A stretch of DNA of 64,000 bases from IMG/VR virus record IMGVR_UViG_3300030019_000570, positions 1 through 64,000 of that record. The stretch is one strand, 5' to 3'. Shown in pieces: positions 13,480 through 21,062 of this stretch. The stretch's first letter is position 1, and each line of letters opens with the position of its first letter. The notes under the pieces were generated by a model that was not told the origin of the DNA, did no database searches, and worked only from the letters and a program-made list of their open reading frames with translations. The translations under genes and the position numbers were made by a program. This DNA is from a virus.

Positions 13480-14424
13480 ATGAAGATATTATTTATTGGT
13501 AATGGAATTTTTGGAGTTCCAGCATTAAAAAAATTACATGAAATTTATCAAGTTACAGTTATAACAACACCACCACGACGTTTCGGTAGAGTAGTACAAA
13601 ATACACCTATTTATATTGCTGGTAAAGCTTTAGGTTGTTTAGTATATACTGCTAATGATATTAATGAACTTGAACATCGTATAATTAGTACTGATTTTGA
13701 TTTAATTGTTGTTGCATCTTATGGACAAATAATTAAAATGAAAATACTTGATTCTGCTAAATATGGTGCAATTAATATTCATGGTTCATTATTACCGAAG
13801 TATAGAGGTGCTTCTTGTATTCAAGCTGCTATTTTGAATAGAGATTCTGAAACAGGAGTTACATTTATTAAAATGAATGCTGCTGTAGATGCTGGAAGTA
13901 TTATTACTCAACGTAAAATGTATCTACCTGTAGGAATGGGATATATTATGCTTCTTGATCAATTATCAAACTTAGCTGCTGAAAATATTCTTCTAACAAT
14001 CACTAAATATACTCGTGGAGTTATTTTAAGACCACAGATAGAAAGTGAAGCTACATATTGTTGTAAAATAACTAAAGATGATTGTTTACTTGATTTTAAT
14101 AAAAATGTTGATGATGTATATGCAAAAATGAAGGCATATGAATCGAATCACGGAGTATTCTTTTATTTACCAGATAACAATACTGAAGTTAAAATTAAAG
14201 ATGCATGTATGTATACTGGACGTGTTAAAGGTGATTTCTTAGATGGAGAATTAATTTGTGTTGAAAATAATAAACTTTTTATAAATTGTAATAAAAGTAG
14301 TCTTCAGATTGTTTCATTACAATTACCTAATAAAAAGGTTATGTCAGCTAGAGATTTTATTAATGGTCATAAGAAGTTAATCACACAATTTGCTGATTTA
14401 CAAATAATTGTACATAATGTATGA
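13480..14424 (+). CDS. fmt: methionyl-tRNA formyltransferase
   Basis: 314 aa, normal length. The hydrolase-type formyltransferase triad is visible as Asn99 and His101 in NIHGSLLPKYRG and Asp137 in AVDAGSIITQ; GVTFIKMNAAVDAG and the basic loop PPRRFGR, which clasps the acceptor stem in E. coli Fmt, are also present. A C-terminal OB-like domain (from about residue 205) completes the architecture. It transfers a formyl group from 10-formyl-THF to Met-tRNA-fMet. The same island encodes an initiator-type tRNA with the C1-A72 mismatch Fmt needs. It ends in TGA five bases before tRNA-Tyr; reading through would run into the tRNA, so UGA is stop here. Confidence 0.93.
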   Translation: MKILFIGNGIFGVPALKKLHEIYQVTVITTPPRRFGRVVQNTPIYIAGKALGCLVYTANDINELEHRIISTDFDLIVVASYGQIIKMKILDSAKYGAINIHGSLLPKYRGASCIQAAILNRDSETGVTFIKMNAAVDAGSIITQRKMYLPVGMGYIMLLDQLSNLAAENILLTITKYTRGVILRPQIESEATYCCKITKDDCLLDFNKNVDDVYAKMKAYESNHGVFFYLPDNNTEVKIKDACMYTGRVKGDFLDGELICVENNKLFINCNKSSLQIVSLQLPNKKVMSARDFINGHKKLITQFADLQIIVHNV

Positions 14425-14429
14425 AAAAT

Positions 14430-14513
14430 GGGATGTTATACCGTAGCTTATAGCGGGCCTGACTGTAACTTAGGTGTCTTCGGACTCGGGTGGTTTGACT
14501 CCACCACATCCCA
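14430..14513 (+). tRNA. tRNA-Tyr(GUA)
   Basis: Acceptor GGGATGT/ACATCCC, loop CTGTAAC in stem CCTGA/TTAGG, long variable arm typical for bacterial Tyr, T arm GTGG-TTTGACT-CCAC, A73. Confidence 0.93.
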
Positions 14514-14515
14514 CT

Positions 14516-14586
14516 AAAGTATTAGTCTTTAGACAATAAGCAAGATAAAAATAAGGAGTGGCACTTGCGTTCACCAATAATACTTT
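14516..14586 (+). ncRNA. tRNA-sized structured element
   Basis: AAAGTATTA and TAATACTTT form a perfect 9-bp end stem over a 53-base interior containing GTCTTTAGAC and GTGGCAC...TTCAC hairpins. The size and position between two tRNAs suggest a degenerate tRNA or small closed RNA like the larger domains near 7 kb. Confidence 0.45.
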
Positions 14587-14589
14587 TCA

Positions 14590-14662
14590 CACGATGTAGC
14601 TCAGTTGGTAGAGTAGTCCTTTCATGCAGGACGGGTCAGGAGTTCAAATCTCTTCATCGTGA
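14590..14662 (+). tRNA. tRNA with CAU anticodon (elongator Met or Ile2)
   Basis: Acceptor CACGATG/CATCGTG fully paired, so not an initiator. Loop TTCATGC in stem GTCCT/AGGAC has G37 and C38, unlike usual elongator Met. It could be Ile2, whose C34 is modified to lysidine to read AUA; sequence alone does not settle this. Confidence 0.88.
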
Positions 14663-14680
14663 CAAACTAAACAAAATAAA

Positions 14681-14878
14681 ATGGATAAATTATTATTAGT
14701 ACTTTCAATTCTTACATTACCTGGAACATTGTTACTTATTACAGGTTTAGCAGATCTTTCTACTGTTAAAGAAGAGAAGGATAAAATAACGTATAATATT
14801 GCAGTATTTCTTAGATTTACATCAATATTAACATTAGCATTAGCTATATTTGGAATTATTGCTTACATTTTAAATTAA
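14681..14878 (+). CDS. small membrane protein, 65 aa
   Basis: Two hydrophobic segments (about residues 4-24 and 42-63) around a charged loop. Function unknown. Confidence 0.6.
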   Translation: MDKLLLVLSILTLPGTLLLITGLADLSTVKEEKDKITYNIAVFLRFTSILTLALAIFGIIAYILN

Positions 14879-14882
14879 AATT

Positions 14883-15047
14883 ATGACTCTGTATAAAAAA
14901 CTAAAGTGGACGTTCTTTGCAACACCACGACATGCAACTGAATGGGCTGAACAAAATGAAATGAGAATAACAGCTGCATTAGGAGTTGTTTTTGTAACAT
15001 TTTTAATATTATTATTATTTGGTCAACTTCCAACATGGGCTGGATAA
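14883..15047 (+). CDS. small membrane protein, 54 aa
   Basis: Polar N-terminus (MTLYKKLKWTFFATPRHATE) and one hydrophobic segment near the C-terminus. Four bases after the previous gene, probably co-translated. Function unknown. Confidence 0.55.
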   Translation: MTLYKKLKWTFFATPRHATEWAEQNEMRITAALGVVFVTFLILLLFGQLPTWAG

Positions 15048-15148
15048 ATGACGCTGCTCGATGAGTAGATGTCCTGGTGGGTCGCATTACCGAAATTGCG
15101 ATAGTAGAACATGGGATAGCACTACTTAAAAAAGAGCCCTCCCACCAC
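15048..15148 (+). ncRNA. candidate structured RNA leading into tRNA-Thr
   Basis: TGGTGGG (about 15073) pairs with CCCACCA just before tRNA-Thr, enclosing hairpin TCGCA...TGCGA. No ORF. Could be a processing element. Confidence 0.4.
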
Positions 15149-15220
15149 GCCCGAGTAGCTCAGTGATAGAGCAATGGTATTGTAAACCATTTGTCGTCGG
15201 TTTGACCCCGACCTTGGGCT
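15149..15220 (+). tRNA. tRNA-Thr(UGU)
   Basis: Acceptor GCCCGAG/CTTGGGC, loop ATTGTAA in stem ATGGT/ACCAT, T arm GTCGG-TTTGACC-CCGAC, U73. Confidence 0.94.
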
Positions 15221-15237
15221 CTATTAAAAATAAAGAG

Positions 15238-15618
15238 ATGATTAAAAACATTATTAAAAGTTGGAAACATATTCCATATACATTGAAACATTATATAGCT
15301 TTTTTAAAACTTGAAAAGAAGTTATTAGGTTATTATAAGTATAAGTTTCATGATTTGGATAAAGTGTTAATGTATCTATTCATTCCTTTTATAGGAACAC
15401 ATCGAATTAAAATGATACATCGTAAGATTAATAGACATCATATTACATTTTATAAAACGAATTGTAATTATGAAGAAGCTATTATTGATTGGGAATGTTC
15501 AAGGTTTACAAAAGCTGATAAACCTAGAACAGCAAGAGAAATTGTTAATGATAGACCTGATAAAAATTCAAGACACTATTATGAACTAGTAAGACAATTA
15601 AATAAATTTAATTTATAA
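15238..15618 (+). CDS. hypothetical HD-motif-containing phage protein, 126 aa
   Basis: ATG at 15238 is chosen because the upstream frame lies in tRNA-Thr. KYKFHDLDKVLMY followed by HRKINRHH recalls the DUF5662-type phage proteins that carry His-Asp and paired His residues. Strongly basic. Function unknown. Confidence 0.65.
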   Translation: MIKNIIKSWKHIPYTLKHYIAFLKLEKKLLGYYKYKFHDLDKVLMYLFIPFIGTHRIKMIHRKINRHHITFYKTNCNYEEAIIDWECSRFTKADKPRTAREIVNDRPDKNSRHYYELVRQLNKFNL

Positions 15619-15620
15619 TT

Positions 15621-15884
15621 ATGGATAAAAATCAAAGTGATAATATTTGTCCTAATTGTGGGGCTATATTAAATGCAAATACAGCGTGTACAGATGGTAC
15701 TAAAGCTGGACCTGGTGATATTTCAATATGTTTGTATTGTCAATCAGTTAATATATTATCAGAACATATGACAACTCTTAAACTTTCACAAGAAGAATAT
15801 GACGCTCTAGATGCTGATATAAGAGCTAAAATTGAAAAAGTCATAGAAGTAGCTAAGGCAATGAACATTAAATACAAAGAATAA
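15621..15884 (+). CDS. zinc-ribbon protein, 87 aa
   Basis: CPNCG near residue 10 and CLYC near residue 37 form a four-Cys zinc ribbon; the C-terminal half is helical. Overlaps the next ATG by one base. Confidence 0.68.
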   Translation: MDKNQSDNICPNCGAILNANTACTDGTKAGPGDISICLYCQSVNILSEHMTTLKLSQEEYDALDADIRAKIEKVIEVAKAMNIKYKE

Positions 15885-16183
15885 TGACAGTAAGAGAATT
15901 ATATGAGTATTTAGGAGGATTACCTTATAATAGTCAACATTGGGATGATGAAGTTGTTATTCCTTTAGACTATCCTTCTATGGGTAGTCGTATATCAGAA
16001 CCTATTCTTCGAACTAATTTTGGTTTTGATTGGGATTCTAGTAAATGTTTTATAGTAACAGAAGCCAAACTTGTAAAGAGTTTTAAAGCTCCTGGAACAG
16101 GTGAACCTTTAGAAGTAATTGAATTAAAGAATTTGACTAAACCGTCGAATCCTAAAGATAAAAGTGTTGGAGAAACTTCGTAA
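15884..16183 (+). CDS. hypothetical protein, 99 aa
   Basis: Begins TVRELYEYLGGLP and has DDEVVIPLDY, a layout common in small phage proteins of unknown function (TVxEL...L...DxEVVI). The C-terminal tail is polar and probably unstructured. Confidence 0.65.
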   Translation: MTVRELYEYLGGLPYNSQHWDDEVVIPLDYPSMGSRISEPILRTNFGFDWDSSKCFIVTEAKLVKSFKAPGTGEPLEVIELKNLTKPSNPKDKSVGETS

Positions 16184-16236
16184 GAAGACTGATCTAGTCT
16201 CGGTAGGCACGTGCACAGTGATCCTACCCGTACCAT

Positions 16237-16310
16237 GCAGTAATAGCTCAGTTGATCAGAGCACTCGCCTTCCAAGCCTGGGGTCGTGGGTTTGAACCCC
16301 ACTTACTGCT
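16237..16310 (+). tRNA. tRNA-Gly(UCC)
   Basis: Acceptor GCAGTAA/TTACTGC with U73 as in Gly; loop CTTCCAA. The anticodon stem CTCGC/GCCTG has two mismatched pairs, so it may be weak. T arm GTGGG-TTTGAAC-CCCAC. A hairpin CGGTAGG/CCTACCCG precedes it. Confidence 0.85.
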
Positions 16311-16318
16311 CTTACATG

Positions 16319-16391
16319 GTGACATTAGCTCAATTGGTAGAGCGCTGGTTTGTGGTGCCGGTCGTTGCGGGTTCGATCCCCGTGTGTCACA
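16319..16391 (+). tRNA. tRNA-His(GUG)
   Basis: Acceptor GTGACAT/GTGTCAC, loop TTGTGGT in stem CTGGT/GCCGG. A G at position 16318 could serve as G-1; base 73 is A rather than the usual C. Confidence 0.92.
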
Positions 16392-16414
16392 CAAGAACAA
16401 TTAAATTTTAAATT

Positions 16415-16780
16415 ATGTATTACAAAGCAATTAAAAGAAATTCAGATGGTCGTGAATTGTATTCAGAAGTATTATGTCTTATTAAAGTAAAAGATTATGT
16501 GAAAGCAACACGTAATTATACAGAAGTTATTCCAATTATTCCAGAAGTAATTGAAATTGTACCTGAAACAATGCGACAAATGGGTTGGAGGAGACAATCA
16601 TTTTATTTAGATGATACTCAAGGAAATCAACACAATTTTTTCAATTGTGATAATTTTAGTCATTTAGCACAAATCTTTCGAGATAAAAAAGTTTTTGTGT
16701 ATCATTCTCGTAGAGGTGGAGAAATCCGTCGCTCTATAGTTGGTACAATTGATGAAACCAATACAGAACATTGGTTTTAA
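16415..16780 (+). CDS. hypothetical protein, 121 aa
   Basis: Mixed alpha/beta protein with a basic C-terminal half (FVYHSRRGGEIRRSIVG). No family recognised. Confidence 0.6.
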   Translation: MYYKAIKRNSDGRELYSEVLCLIKVKDYVKATRNYTEVIPIIPEVIEIVPETMRQMGWRRQSFYLDDTQGNQHNFFNCDNFSHLAQIFRDKKVFVYHSRRGGEIRRSIVGTIDETNTEHWF

Positions 16781-16791
16781 CATGGTATAAA

Positions 16792-16812
16792 GGTTCGTAG
16801 CTCAGTGGTTAG
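16792..16812 (+). pseudogene. 5' half of a tRNA gene
   Basis: GGTTCGT then AGCTCAGTGGTTAG is an acceptor strand plus D arm. No matching 3' half (expected ACGAACC) follows; instead a broken HNH gene begins 24 bases on. A tRNA split or truncated by a homing endonuclease event is the simplest reading. Confidence 0.7.
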
Positions 16813-16835
16813 TAAACAAGTAAAAATTAGTAAAA

Positions 16836-17013
16836 ATGGATGAAATGAGAGTGTGTAAAACACATGGTGAAACAACATTTAGATCCAAATGAAAAAGATT
16901 TTGGAATATCAGCAAAAGGATATACTAGAGCATGAGAAAAAGTTAAAGAAGAATTAGATAAATGTATTATGGTCTGTGCTAATTGTCACAGAGAAATACA
17001 TTCAGAAGAATAA
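16836..17013 (+). pseudogene. HNH endonuclease remnant with in-frame UGA
   Basis: The first part (MDEMRVCKTHGETTF) matches the N-terminal KxHGxTxF zinc segment of HNH endonucleases. A +1 shift at about 16875 leads into HLDPNEKDFGISAKGYTRA, TGA (16933-16935), then EKVKEELDKCIMVCANCH and REIHSEE, which is the C-terminal HNH core. Relatives have Trp at the TGA position. The middle of the gene has been deleted, so it is a relic, but it was a UGA-as-Trp gene. Confidence 0.8.
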
Positions 17014-17014
17014 T

Positions 17015-17101
17015 GTACACGTTGCCTTAGTTGGTCGACAGGTCCAGGCTGTTAACCTGGTGAATAATATTCCACCGCAGGTTCGAATCCTGCCGTGTAC
17101 G
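17015..17101 (+). tRNA. tRNA-Asn(GUU)
   Basis: Acceptor GTACACG/CGTGTAC with G73, loop CTGTTAA in stem CCAGG/CCTGG, T arm GCAGG-TTCGAAT-CCTGC. The variable region is about 15 bases (TGAATAATATTCCAC), abnormally long for Asn and able to form a hairpin GAATA/TATTC. Confidence 0.9.
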
Positions 17102-17110
17102 CTTCTATAT

Positions 17111-17181
17111 TGACCGATGGTGTAATGGTAGCACACATCCCTTTGACGGATGTCGCCCAGGTTCGAGTCCTGGTTGGTCAA
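17111..17181 (+). tRNA. tRNA-Gln(UUG)
   Basis: Acceptor TGACCGA/TTGGTCA, loop CTTTGAC in stem CATCC/GGATG, T arm CCAGG-TTCGAGT-CCTGG, A73. Confidence 0.93.
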
Positions 17182-17203
17182 CTAAATTATAAATTATAAA
17201 ATA

Positions 17204-17482
17204 ATGAATGAATACGGTGAAGATTCAGAGTATAAATGGTATTTCTTTACAGGTTGTCTTATGGAATGTGCTAATGCAAGTTGTTGTCTTTATGGTGGTA
17301 ATATTGGCTATGATAAATTTAGTTTTAGTGATATGATAAAAGTAAATGGAACAAGAGGTTATCCTGGACAATGTTCAGCAACTGTTGGACTACTTATTAT
17401 TGATGAACATTTAGATCATCCTAAATTTATAGAATGGATGAATAACTTACCTGATGAAATAAGAAATAATTTACCTTTTTAA
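17204..17482 (+). CDS. Cys-rich hypothetical protein, 92 aa (paralog of next gene)
   Basis: SEYKWYFFTGC...SCCLYGGN and a C-terminal FIEWMNNLPDEIRNNLPF. The following gene shares this layout. Four to five cysteines are conserved, perhaps metal-binding. Here Trp codons are TGG and there is no internal TGA. Confidence 0.65.
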   Translation: MNEYGEDSEYKWYFFTGCLMECANASCCLYGGNIGYDKFSFSDMIKVNGTRGYPGQCSATVGLLIIDEHLDHPKFIEWMNNLPDEIRNNLPF

Positions 17483-17492
17483 AAATAGAATA

Positions 17493-17840
17493 ATGAGATT
17501 AGTAACAGTAAATTTAGATATAGATCCTGAATCTGGACTTGAAGAAGAATTTGATGATGTACCACAATCAGAATGGTGATTTTGGACATGTTATTACAAA
17601 AGTGAACCCGATGGACTTTGTTGTGTATATGGTTATCAAGATCCAGATCAACCACATCAGTTAATATATAGTCAACAAATTGAAGTTTGTGGTCGATATG
17701 TTAGAGGTTTTGGTTCATGTTGTTATGATCATGAATTATTTGCATTAACTAATAATACAGATAATTACGAATTTATATGTTGGTTTGAAAAACTAAGTTA
17801 TGAAATTAGAAAAGAATTAATGATAATATTACCTTTTTAA
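17493..17840 (+). CDS. Cys-rich hypothetical protein with in-frame UGA (Trp), 115 codons
   Basis: Codon 29 is TGA (17577-17579), directly after TGG: SEW, TGA, FWTCYYKSEPDGLCCVYGY. The neighbour at 17204 has SEYKWYFFTGC here, so an aromatic residue fits the UGA. The frame then stays open to TAA at 17838, ending in LSYEIRKELMIILPF like its paralog. Read with UGA as stop, only a 28-residue fragment would be made. Confidence 0.7.
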
Positions 17841-17847
17841 TAAAAAT

Positions 17848-17988
17848 ATGATTAAAAAATTAATTAAATGGTTTAAGAAACCAAAGAAACAAAAGACTTG
17901 TTTTGCTGATGCAGATGGTATGTCACATGCAGGATGTGCTTCTATGCCTTCTTGTGATAAATGTTCTTGTTACAGATATAAACTGTAG
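17848..17988 (+). CDS. small Cys-rich basic peptide, 46 aa
   Basis: Lys-rich N-terminus then four to five Cys (AGCASMPSCDKCSCYRY) that could bind zinc. Seven bases after the previous stop. Confidence 0.5.
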   Translation: MIKKLIKWFKKPKKQKTCFADADGMSHAGCASMPSCDKCSCYRYKL

Positions 17989-17994
17989 TAAAAT

Positions 17995-18086
17995 GTCTAA
18001 GTGGCGAAGTTTGGCTGAAACGCATAAGACTTAAAATCTTATACCCTTTGTGGTGAACACCGTGGGTTCGATCCCCACCTTAGATA
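17995..18086 (+). tRNA. tRNA-Leu(UAA)
   Basis: Acceptor GTCTAAG/CTTAGAT, loop CTTAAAA in stem TAAGA/TCTTA, long variable arm with GTGGTGAACACC, T arm GTGGG-TTCGATC-CCCAC, A73. Confidence 0.93.
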
Positions 18087-18153
18087 CTTAAAAATACTAG
18101 TAAATCTTAATTTATTTAAGTTGGCTTCGTGGGTTAAAAGGAATCCACACTAT

Positions 18154-18227
18154 AGCTTGTTAGTTCAGTTGATTAGAATGCCGCCCTGTCACGGCGGAGG
18201 TCGCCGGTTTGAGCCCGGTACAAGCTG
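18154..18227 (+). tRNA. tRNA-Asp(GUC)
   Basis: Acceptor AGCTTGT/ACAAGCT with G73, loop CTGTCAC in stem CCGCC/GGCGG, T arm GCCGG-TTTGAGC-CCGGT. Last tRNA of the island. The 67 bases before it hold a small GTGG...CCAC hairpin and no gene. Confidence 0.94.
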
Positions 18228-18232
18228 CTTAG

Positions 18233-18259
18233 AAGGAGATCTATTAGGTCTCCTTTTTT
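18233..18259 (+). terminator. terminator closing the tRNA island
   Basis: AAGGAGA...TCTCCTT hairpin followed by TTTTTT, five bases after tRNA-Asp. Confidence 0.85.
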
Positions 18260-18274
18260 AATTTAAAAAATATT

Positions 18275-18580
18275 ATGAGGAAATTAAAACGGATATATTG
18301 GGAAATAGCTGAAGAAAAAGAAATTAAAGGTACTTATAAGATATCTGAAGATTATATTATCGAATATATAATTTTTGATAATAATTCTGTTCGTAAAATG
18401 AAAACTTTAATCGTATGTGAAAACAATAGATGTAATCATGTATCAGGTGATGAATCTATAAATAAACTTAGACAACATGCTGAACGAGATTTAGATCGTC
18501 GTATAAAACTTTATAATATGAATGACGACTCACATGAAATCAATATATGGTTTCATGAATATAAACATAAACACAAATAA
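18275..18580 (+). CDS. hypothetical protein, 101 aa
   Basis: Charged alpha/beta protein with two Cys (CENNRC) and a His/Lys-rich end. First gene of the small-gene operon after the tRNA island. Confidence 0.65.
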   Translation: MRKLKRIYWEIAEEKEIKGTYKISEDYIIEYIIFDNNSVRKMKTLIVCENNRCNHVSGDESINKLRQHAERDLDRRIKLYNMNDDSHEINIWFHEYKHKHK

Positions 18581-18588
18581 AATAGATT

Positions 18589-19026
18589 ATGCAGAAAAAA
18601 ACTTTAACACTTAAAGATTTTGACGGTAAGGTATTAGTATCTTACTTAAAGGAAGATGATCGATTGCAATCAGCAATTGATTATAGATGCGAAGGTGGCC
18701 CAAAAGCTATCCTCGAAGTAGTAAAAGGTGAAAGAATCGGAGTAGTTGTTGCACTTGGTGCAGGAGTATTCGGATGGTCACTTTGTAACAAAAAGGATCA
18801 ATTGGTTCCAGTTGCTGAAACATCTGGAGAAATTGTAGTTATTTCTGTACCTGGTGATACGTTTGACAAAGCAATTGGTTTAGACAAAGCACTTCAACGT
18901 GCAAAAATTGCTCAATCATTGGATGCTGAAAACCGTGTGAGTTTCTACAAAAAAGTTCCGTACACTCTTTCAAACTTGTTTGAACAAATGACGGAGCGTG
19001 CTGAAATCTACTACGCAAATAAGTAA
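18589..19026 (+). CDS. hypothetical protein, 145 aa
   Basis: Compact protein with ERIGVVVALGAGVFGWSL and SGEIVVISVPGDTF, suggesting a beta-rich core with a helical C-terminus. Higher third-position G/C than its neighbours hints at strong expression. Not recognised. Confidence 0.7.
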   Translation: MQKKTLTLKDFDGKVLVSYLKEDDRLQSAIDYRCEGGPKAILEVVKGERIGVVVALGAGVFGWSLCNKKDQLVPVAETSGEIVVISVPGDTFDKAIGLDKALQRAKIAQSLDAENRVSFYKKVPYTLSNLFEQMTERAEIYYANK

Positions 19027-19027
19027 G

Positions 19028-19339
19028 ATGATTGTAATTAAAGGTAAAGAATTCGAAATGGTTCAGTCAAATACGACTGGACCATTTTTTGATTTAAGTT
19101 TACTTGTAAAAGTAAATGAGGGCAAGGACACTGAACGTACAGAAATGAAATTAGTAGCTCACGGATTACCTTTTGAAGTATGTATGCAGAAGATTGTAGG
19201 AATTAAAATGGCTGACAAAGATGGAGTTTATACTGTTGCTGAATTTATTGCAAAGTATAAAACTGTAGTTGATGAAGTTGCTAAATTAATTACTAATGAA
19301 GAGAAACCTAAAAAAGTAAAAGAAGATTCAGATGAATGA
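19028..19339 (+). CDS. hypothetical protein, 103 aa
   Basis: ATG at 19028, one base after the previous stop. Lys/Glu-rich C-terminal tail. Ends in TGA overlapping the next gene (ATGAATGA), a case of UGA as stop. Confidence 0.65.
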   Translation: MIVIKGKEFEMVQSNTTGPFFDLSLLVKVNEGKDTERTEMKLVAHGLPFEVCMQKIVGIKMADKDGVYTVAEFIAKYKTVVDEVAKLITNEEKPKKVKEDSDE

Positions 19340-19706
19340 TTCTATATTAATAATTAACGAAGAAGATCTATTACAAGATATTACTCTTGATCGTATAAAT
19401 GATTGGATGGTTGAAGCAGGTGAAGATTTCCTAGATTATTGTGGAGATATAAATCATGAAAAATTTGCATATCAATTTATGGGTTTTGCTTTAGCAAGAC
19501 ACCCTGAATGGGGTCCAGAATTAATAGATTCTTGTAATGGAGATCATATTTATACACAATTAGTAGCACAAGTATATTATGATAAGTATGAACATTCTGG
19601 AGATGCTGGCGATTTATTTTATCAAGATTTATGTGATTTTATTAATCATACAACATATACTAAAAAGAAAGTTAATCAATTTTTAATTGAAGAAATAGAT
19701 GGATAA
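19332..19706 (+). CDS. hypothetical acidic helical protein, 124 aa
   Basis: Asp/Glu-rich, predicted mostly helical, with FAYQFMGFALARHPEWG as the most conserved-looking segment. Overlaps both neighbours by 8 bases. Confidence 0.65.
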   Translation: MNDSILIINEEDLLQDITLDRINDWMVEAGEDFLDYCGDINHEKFAYQFMGFALARHPEWGPELIDSCNGDHIYTQLVAQVYYDKYEHSGDAGDLFYQDLCDFINHTTYTKKKVNQFLIEEIDG

Positions 19707-19989
19707 TATAACCTGGAATAAATTAGGACAAGATGTTAATGCAAAACCAGTAGAAACTACTGAAGAAAAAAAAGTTGTATTAACACACGATGAAATTAAA
19801 ATACAAGTTGGAAAACTTATTGAACAATGCGATGCATTAGTAGCTTCGGCAAATACTTTATATAGTGAATTCATTAATAAAGAATTATATGATTCATTAG
19901 TAATGCTTGAATCAGGACAGAAATCATTGAAAAAAGTATACATTAAAGAACCAATGGTCGATAAAGTATTAGAAAAAGCAGAAGCATGA
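19699..19989 (+). CDS. hypothetical helical protein, 96 aa
   Basis: Long helical segment (residues 25-85) with Lys/Glu/Leu; possible coiled coil. Ends in TGA overlapping a tiny downstream ORF. Confidence 0.65.
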   Translation: MDNITWNKLGQDVNAKPVETTEEKKVVLTHDEIKIQVGKLIEQCDALVASANTLYSEFINKELYDSLVMLESGQKSLKKVYIKEPMVDKVLEKAEA

Positions 19990-20057
19990 TAAAAATAATA
20001 TTAATTGCATTAATTATTTTAATAGGATTATTTGCAATTTTAATTGATAAAGATTAA
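19986..20057 (+). CDS. possible 23-aa membrane peptide
   Basis: MIKIILIALIILIGLFAILI is one hydrophobic helix; ATGA overlap with the previous stop and one-base overlap with the next ATG place it in the operon. Too short to be sure. Confidence 0.35.
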   Translation: MIKIILIALIILIGLFAILIDKD

Positions 20058-20338
20058 TGGAAAATCCAGAATTAAGGTATTGGAAATGTATGATTGGTCC
20101 TATAGAAAAAGATTCATTTATGGGATTATCTGATGGAGCATTACGTGATTCAATAAAAGGTAGGTTCTTTTCATTGTTTAGTAAACATGCTGATAATTGT
20201 GTATCAAGTTGGGGTGTTGATGAAGAAAAGTTTGAACTCATTAGAGAAATCGAAAGATATTCAGTTGATGATTTAAGACATGTAATAACAGAATTAAAAA
20301 TGATGAAAGATGCTGAAAGAGCAAATAATAGAGCATAG
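20057..20338 (+). CDS. hypothetical protein, 93 aa
   Basis: Helical, ending VDDLRHVITELKMMKDAERA, which reads into the overlapping start of the YqeY-like gene. No motif recognised. Confidence 0.65.
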   Translation: MENPELRYWKCMIGPIEKDSFMGLSDGALRDSIKGRFFSLFSKHADNCVSSWGVDEEKFELIREIERYSVDDLRHVITELKMMKDAERANNRA

Positions 20339-20681
20339 GCTCACTAACCGAGAAACAAGAACACTTTTAGGAGTAGTTCTTGGAGAAATTGAAAGAATTG
20401 AAAAAGGTCCTAAGAAAGTAGCAGGTTACATTGCTACAGACGAGGAAGTTGTTTCAGTTCTTAAGAAGATGATAGCTAGTAACATTGAATGTAATACTAA
20501 CTTAGAAGAAAATGTTATACTTGAACAATTCTTACCACAACAATTAAATGATTTAGATATTAAAGATATTCTAAATGAATATAAATTTAATTCAGTTGGA
20601 GAATGTATGAAACATTTTAAACAATATCACGCTGGTTTATATGATGGTAAACAAGTAAGTAAATTATTCACAAATAAATAG
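20310..20681 (+). CDS. GatB/YqeY-like protein
   Basis: 123 aa. LLGVVLGEIERIEKG, then ATDEEVVSVLKKMI and ENVILEQFLPQQL match the YqeY family in order (helical domain with ATDEEVIxVLxK and ILxxYLPxQL). The family is the stand-alone version of the tRNA-binding tail of the Asp/Glu-tRNA amidotransferase GatB. Its biochemical role is unsettled, but tRNA binding is likely, which fits the translation-centred gene set of this phage. Overlaps the previous gene by 29 bases. Confidence 0.75.
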   Translation: MLKEQIIEHRLTNRETRTLLGVVLGEIERIEKGPKKVAGYIATDEEVVSVLKKMIASNIECNTNLEENVILEQFLPQQLNDLDIKDILNEYKFNSVGECMKHFKQYHAGLYDGKQVSKLFTNK

Positions 20682-20689
20682 AAATAAAG

Positions 20690-21055
20690 ATGAAATTATC
20701 AAATGCGCAAGTAGGTGCTTTAGCATCAAAGATTAAAAAAGAATTAAAAGAAAAGTATCAAGATCCAATTTATGCTGCAAATGCTGCAATTAGAGAATCG
20801 GATGAATACAAAAATTTCTTCGAACTTAATGAAGATTGTATTATGTTACAAACGATTTCTGATAAATGGAAGGTTCGTTCATATCGTACAAACGATACTA
20901 TGAATGAAATTCGTTCTGCATATTTTGAAACTATTCTTAAAGATGCTCCTAGTTTTAGTACAGAGGATATCGAAAATGAAATTCACTTGGCTACGATTGA
21001 TGTTCAGAATATAGATGAACTTATCAAAAAGGTTGCAAATAAATTTGCAGTCTAA
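20690..21055 (+). CDS. hypothetical protein, 121 aa
   Basis: Helical, charged; no motif recognised. Followed by a terminator. Confidence 0.65.
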   Translation: MKLSNAQVGALASKIKKELKEKYQDPIYAANAAIRESDEYKNFFELNEDCIMLQTISDKWKVRSYRTNDTMNEIRSAYFETILKDAPSFSTEDIENEIHLATIDVQNIDELIKKVANKFAV

Positions 21056-21062
21056 AAAATTC

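Noticed and set aside
14422-14513. Extension of fmt through its TGA as Trp
   Set aside because: The extended frame would cover tRNA-Tyr completely; fmt already has family length at the TGA.
16237-16310. Minus-strand ORF overlapping tRNA-Gly and tRNA-His region
   Set aside because: It covers a tRNA and a well-supported gene in antisense; composition does not look coding.
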